A stretch of DNA of 25,325 bases from JALOLG01 sp035557475 (GTDB taxonomy: Bacteria > Actinomycetota > Acidimicrobiia > Acidimicrobiales > Ilumatobacteraceae). How positions within the stretch are numbered: the first letter of the stretch is position 1; each line of letters opens with the position of its first letter. The notes under the pieces were generated by a model, which worked only from the letters and a program-made list of their open reading frames with translations, was not told where the DNA came from and ran no database searches. Shown one piece after another: positions 22,689 through 25,325 of the stretch. The stretch covers positions 1 to 25,325 of the forward strand of contig DATMDV010000074.1 in the NCBI GenBank assembly GCA_035557475.1, written 5' to 3'. The translations under genes and the position numbers were made by a program.

Positions 22689-23437
22689 GACATCTCCGTG
22701 TTGTGTGTGCTTGGGCTGTGCGTGCTGGCGGCCTCGACGCCGAGATAGCGCCGTTGGAGGTCGGGGCTGTCGATCAACTCGGCCGCCGTCGTCTCGGCCT
22801 GGATCCGACCCGAGACCATCACGAGCTGGCGGTCGGCCATCTGCGTGGCCGCGCGAAGGTTTTGCTCGACCACGAGCACGGCGACCCCCTCGGCCACGAG
22901 TTGGTGCACGACCTCGATCAAGGTGTCGACGATGGTCGGTGCCAGACCTTCTGACGGTTCGTCCATCACCACCAGCGAACCGTTGAGGAGCAACGCCCTG
23001 GCGACCGCGAGCATCTGCTGTTCACCGCCCGACAGCTGGGCCCCGCCGTTGCGACGGCGTTCGCCGAGGCGTGGGAACAACTCGTACACGGCTTCGCGCG
23101 TCCAGCGCTTGCCGCGAGTGCCCTTGGCGAGCATCGACAGGTGCTCGTCGACGGTCAGCGAGCGGAACAGCCGGCGACCCTGCGGCACGTACGAGATGCC
23201 GCGCTTGGCGATGTTCTCCGGTGCGTGGTTGTCGATCCGCTCGTTGTCGAAGACGACCTCACCCGACGTCGCTCGAACGAGACCCATGATGGTGTCGCAG
23301 AGCGTGGTCTTGCCCATGCCATTGCGACCGATGATCGCCACGGCTTCGACGCCGATGTCGAACGACACACCGTCGAGCACGCGTGATGCGCCGTAGCCGG
23401 CGCACAGGTCGCGAACTTGCAGAAGGCTCCCGCTCAT
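22685..23437 (-). CDS. ABC transporter ATP-binding protein, LivF type
   Basis: The 250-residue ATPase has Walker A GRNGMGKTT (37-45), the Q-loop in SYVPQGRRLF, the signature LSGGEQQ (from 135), Walker B LVVMDEPSEG (from 155) and the VEQN segment usual for LivF in place of the H-loop His. Length and motifs fit LivF of the branched-chain amino acid/urea/amide importer class. Both gene ends overlap neighbours by four bases. Because it is followed by sugar-type enzymes rather than amino-acid genes, its real cargo is probably a polar carbon source. Its C-terminal tail (THSPSTHNTE) is Ser/Thr/His-rich. Confidence 0.95.
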   Translation of the reverse strand: MSGSLLQVRDLCAGYGASRVLDGVSFDIGVEAVAIIGRNGMGKTTLCDTIMGLVRATSGEVVFDNERIDNHAPENIAKRGISYVPQGRRLFRSLTVDEHLSMLAKGTRGKRWTREAVYELFPRLGERRRNGGAQLSGGEQQMLAVARALLLNGSLVVMDEPSEGLAPTIVDTLIEVVHQLVAEGVAVLVVEQNLRAATQMADRQLVMVSGRIQAETTAAELIDSPDLQRRYLGVEAASTHSPSTHNTEMS

Positions 23438-24204
23438 AGGTGGGCTTCACTTCCGAGATACACGTCGTGGACGAGTTGGCTGCCGCGGATCTCGTCGGGA
23501 GTGCCGGCCGCGATCACCTTGCCGTCAGCCATCACGACGACACGGTGAGCAACCCGAAGTGCGACGTCCATGTCGTGTTCGATGAGCAGCAACGTCACAT
23601 CGGCAGCCAAGGAGTCGAGGAGATCGATCAGCCGCTCCCGTTCGCCGCGAGACAACCCTGACGCCGGCTCGTCGAGCATCATCAGGTCGGGGTTGGTGAC
23701 CACGGCCATGCCAACCTCGAGTTGTCGTTGTTCACCGTGGGAGAGATCGCCGACGGGCGACCCGAGACGATCGCCGAGCCACACATCGCGAGCCGCCTCA
23801 CGAGCCCGGACTCGCCACTGCTCGTCGAGCGGCGTTCGCAGCAGCGATCGGTGGCGACCGCGCCTGCCGACGACGGCCAGATAGAGATTGTCCTCGACCG
23901 TGAGGCCGGGGAACAGGCGTGTTCGCTGGTAGGTGCGAGCGACCCCGAGGCTCGGTCTGCGACGCGACGGCAGCAACGTGCTGTCGACGCCCCTGATCCA
24001 GACCGAGCCCGAGGTCGGGCGAATGTCGCCGGCCACAACGTTGAACAACGTCGTCTTCCCGGCGCCGTTGGGACCGAGGACCGCCAACCGTTCGCCTTGG
24101 GCGACATCGAGGTCGATGCCGCCCAAGGCGAGTAGGCCACCGAACGCGACCGATACCGAGCTCAACCTGAGCAGAGTGTCGGTTGCGGCGGCGATGGTGT
24201 CCAC
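23434..24204 (-). CDS. ABC transporter ATP-binding protein, LivG type
   Basis: The 256-residue protein has Walker A GPNGAGKTT (44-52), the LivG-style signature LSHGEQRQLE, Walker B LMMLDEPASGL and the H-loop His in LLIEHDMD. The ARTYQRTRLFPGLTVEDNL segment contains the Q-loop and is typical of LivG. It pairs with the LivF-type ATPase encoded next. The GTG at 24204 lies 45 nt after the binding-protein gene and lacks a clear ribosome-binding site, so the exact start is uncertain within about 15 codons. LivH/LivM permease genes are not located between the binding-protein gene and this gene. Confidence 0.93.
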   Translation of the reverse strand: MDTIAAATDTLLRLSSVSVAFGGLLALGGIDLDVAQGERLAVLGPNGAGKTTLFNVVAGDIRPTSGSVWIRGVDSTLLPSRRRPSLGVARTYQRTRLFPGLTVEDNLYLAVVGRRGRHRSLLRTPLDEQWRVRAREAARDVWLGDRLGSPVGDLSHGEQRQLEVGMAVVTNPDLMMLDEPASGLSRGERERLIDLLDSLAADVTLLLIEHDMDVALRVAHRVVVMADGKVIAAGTPDEIRGSQLVHDVYLGSEAHL

Positions 24205-24219
24205 GGTCGAAGGGCCTGA

Positions 24220-24260
24220 CTATTCCTGGGCTTCTATTCCTGGGCCCGGCTATTCCTGGG
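24220..24260 (-). repeat. Three copies of an 11-bp sequence containing the binding-protein stop codon
   Basis: CCCAGGAATAG (minus strand) occurs at 24260-24250, 24244-24234 and 24230-24220. The first copy is the last codons of the binding-protein gene (Pro-Gln-Glu-stop), and each further copy again carries TAG. Copy starts are 16 and 14 bases apart. The array fills nearly all of the 45-nt space before the LivG-type gene. It looks like a small slippage duplication of the gene end. Confidence 0.85.
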
Positions 24261-25325
24261 GAACCCCGTCGACGACGGGAATCGCGTTCCCGACCCACGG
24301 CAGCTCGCGCTCTTCGCACTCTGGAGCGTCGCGTCCGGGAGGTGGCGTGTCGGCGCTGAACGTGCCGCCGAACGTCTGGTCGACACCTCTGATGATGGAG
24401 ACGGTCTTGTTGACCACTTCATCACCTTCGAGGACCAGTTGCTGCACCGAGGTGTCGATGATCGCCTGACGGTTCTCGTCGAGCGTGACATCACCGAACG
24501 GTGCCTCCACCGTCATCGTCGACAGTTCCTCGCGGAGTGCCGCGTGGTTGTCGGAGAGGTCGCCCTCCACGGCATTGAGCGCCTCGATGAGCGCGAGGCC
24601 GGCGGTGTAATAGCCGTAGGCGAAGCCGAACGTCAAGCTTGTCGACGGCGGGCCAGGCTCGTTGCCGGTGAGCGCGCCGGCGAGCGTGTCCCACGCTGCA
24701 TCGGCACTCGCCGCGTAGGCCTCGATCTCCGGCGTCTGGATGTCACCGGCGAGCGAGGCGAAACCACCGACGTAGGCGCCCGCGATGCCAGTCCCCAACG
24801 CCGATGCAAGGCCGGGGTTGAAGAACAGATTGCCGGCGTGCTGGTCGCCGTTGAGATCACCCTTGGCATTGACGAACGCCTCGAGCGACGCCTGCGTTCC
24901 GGTGCCGCCGACGACCCAGAAGTAACCGTCGACCTCATCGGGATCCGGCAACTGGGCGATGAACGACGAGTAGTCGGTGGTGTTCAGCGGCGGGAACACA
25001 CGCTGCACGACGTCGCCGCCCACGGCGCAGAACTCGGCGATGAATCCCGCCGCCGACGTCCAGCCGAACCCGTAGTGGTCGGCGATGACCACTCCGGTGT
25101 CCCATCCTGCGACGTTGTGCAAGGTGTCGCCGAGTCCGGCGTTCCATTGCGCACCGTCACCGTTGAACCGGAAGAAGTTCGGCGCCTGCACCTGCAGGGT
25201 GGCCTCCTGTGCGCCCGAGATCCCGTTGATGAACGTCACCTCGGGATGGTCCTTGGCGTAGTTCGCGATGGCGATGCCCTCGTCGCCGGACAACGGGCCG
25301 ACGACGACGCTGGCGCCGTCCTGCT
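24250..25325 (-). CDS. Substrate-binding protein of a Liv-type ABC importer, 5' part outside the window
   Basis: About 358 C-terminal residues are visible; the frame remains open to the window edge, so the start and any signal peptide are missing. The text fits the type-I periplasmic binding fold of the leucine/amide/urea class: SVVVGPLSGDEGIAIANYA, VTFINGISGAQEATLQ, FFRFNGDGAQWNAGLGD, VVIADHYGFGWTSAAGF and DGYFWVVGGTGTQASLEAF. The C-terminal part includes TLDENRQAIIDTSVQQLV, common in this family. Despite the Liv label, members also bind sugars, polyols, nucleosides and aromatic acids. It is the most upstream visible gene of the cluster and defines its cargo; permease genes may lie beyond the right edge. 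The last codons are repeated after the stop. Confidence 0.9.
   Translation of the reverse strand, partial: QDGASVVVGPLSGDEGIAIANYAKDHPEVTFINGISGAQEATLQVQAPNFFRFNGDGAQWNAGLGDTLHNVAGWDTGVVIADHYGFGWTSAAGFIAEFCAVGGDVVQRVFPPLNTTDYSSFIAQLPDPDEVDGYFWVVGGTGTQASLEAFVNAKGDLNGDQHAGNLFFNPGLASALGTGIAGAYVGGFASLAGDIQTPEIEAYAASADAAWDTLAGALTGNEPGPPSTSLTFGFAYGYYTAGLALIEALNAVEGDLSDNHAALREELSTMTVEAPFGDVTLDENRQAIIDTSVQQLVLEGDEVVNKTVSIIRGVDQTFGGTFSADTPPPGRDAPECEERELPWVGNAIPVVDGVPQE

Noticed and set aside
1..25325. CRISPR array, tRNA or rRNA genes, insertion sequence, integrase or phage genes
   Set aside because: No spaced direct repeats of CRISPR type, no cloverleaf or rRNA signature, no transposase or integrase motif, and no terminal inverted repeats were found by reading both strands.

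Overview
The window is high-GC DNA (roughly two thirds G+C by eye, with strong C/G bias at third codon positions and long spurious open frames opposite most genes). It has GTG starts, ATGA/GTGA gene overlaps and at least two leaderless-type promoters (TANNNT about 7 nt before the start codon). Together with a Trp-rich S8 peptidase tail, a secreted DUF4394 protein, a Baeyer-Villiger monooxygenase and a carbohydrate importer lacking its own ATPase, this suggests an actinobacterium, probably of the Acidimicrobiia/Ilumatobacter kind. That placement is inference. No rRNA, tRNA, CRISPR array, insertion sequence or phage gene was seen, and no transcription-factor gene is present.

Layout. (1) 1-5056, plus strand: the 3' end of a secreted subtilase with 17 perfect-period Trp pentads, a membrane-anchored GAF-GGDEF-EAL cyclic-di-GMP protein, and a type I Baeyer-Villiger monooxygenase. 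(2) 5085-5925: a small basic hypothetical protein, divergent from a VOC-fold protein. (3) 10002 down to 5903, minus strand: a carbohydrate ABC-importer operon (lipoprotein binding protein, two permeases, no ATPase) ending in a SAM methyltransferase; its leader carries a candidate operator palindrome. (4) 10290-14484: an NPPF-type methyltransferase, an orphan Hcp-family protein, and a secreted protein with a DUF4394 domain and three C-terminal repeats. (5) 25325 down to 14557, minus strand: a compact, mostly overlapping cluster of at least eleven genes that runs off the right edge.

Region 5 is the most interesting part. It couples a LivJ/LivG/LivF-type ABC importer to an unusual enzyme set: a Gfo/Idh/MocA dehydrogenase, a 414-residue xylose-isomerase-like TIM barrel, a Tm-1-like (UPF0261) ATP-binding protein overlapping a PEP-hydrolase-family TIM barrel, a psicose/tagatose-3-epimerase-like isomerase, a mandelate-racemase-type enolase, a D-2-hydroxyacid dehydrogenase and a cupin. 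Oxidation, isomerisation, dehydration and cleavage or reduction steps are all represented. I infer a catabolic pathway for an imported sugar, cyclitol or sugar acid that I cannot name. The Tm-1-like and TIM-barrel genes are separate here but correspond to the two halves of tomato Tm-1.

A tiny reading frame (20-21 codons) with a good ribosome-binding site fits exactly between the large isomerase and the Tm-1-like gene, overlapping both, and may couple their translation. No intergenic stretch exceeds 300 bases. The longest gaps, 2996-3223 and 10003-10289, hold the promoter, leader and operator candidates listed.
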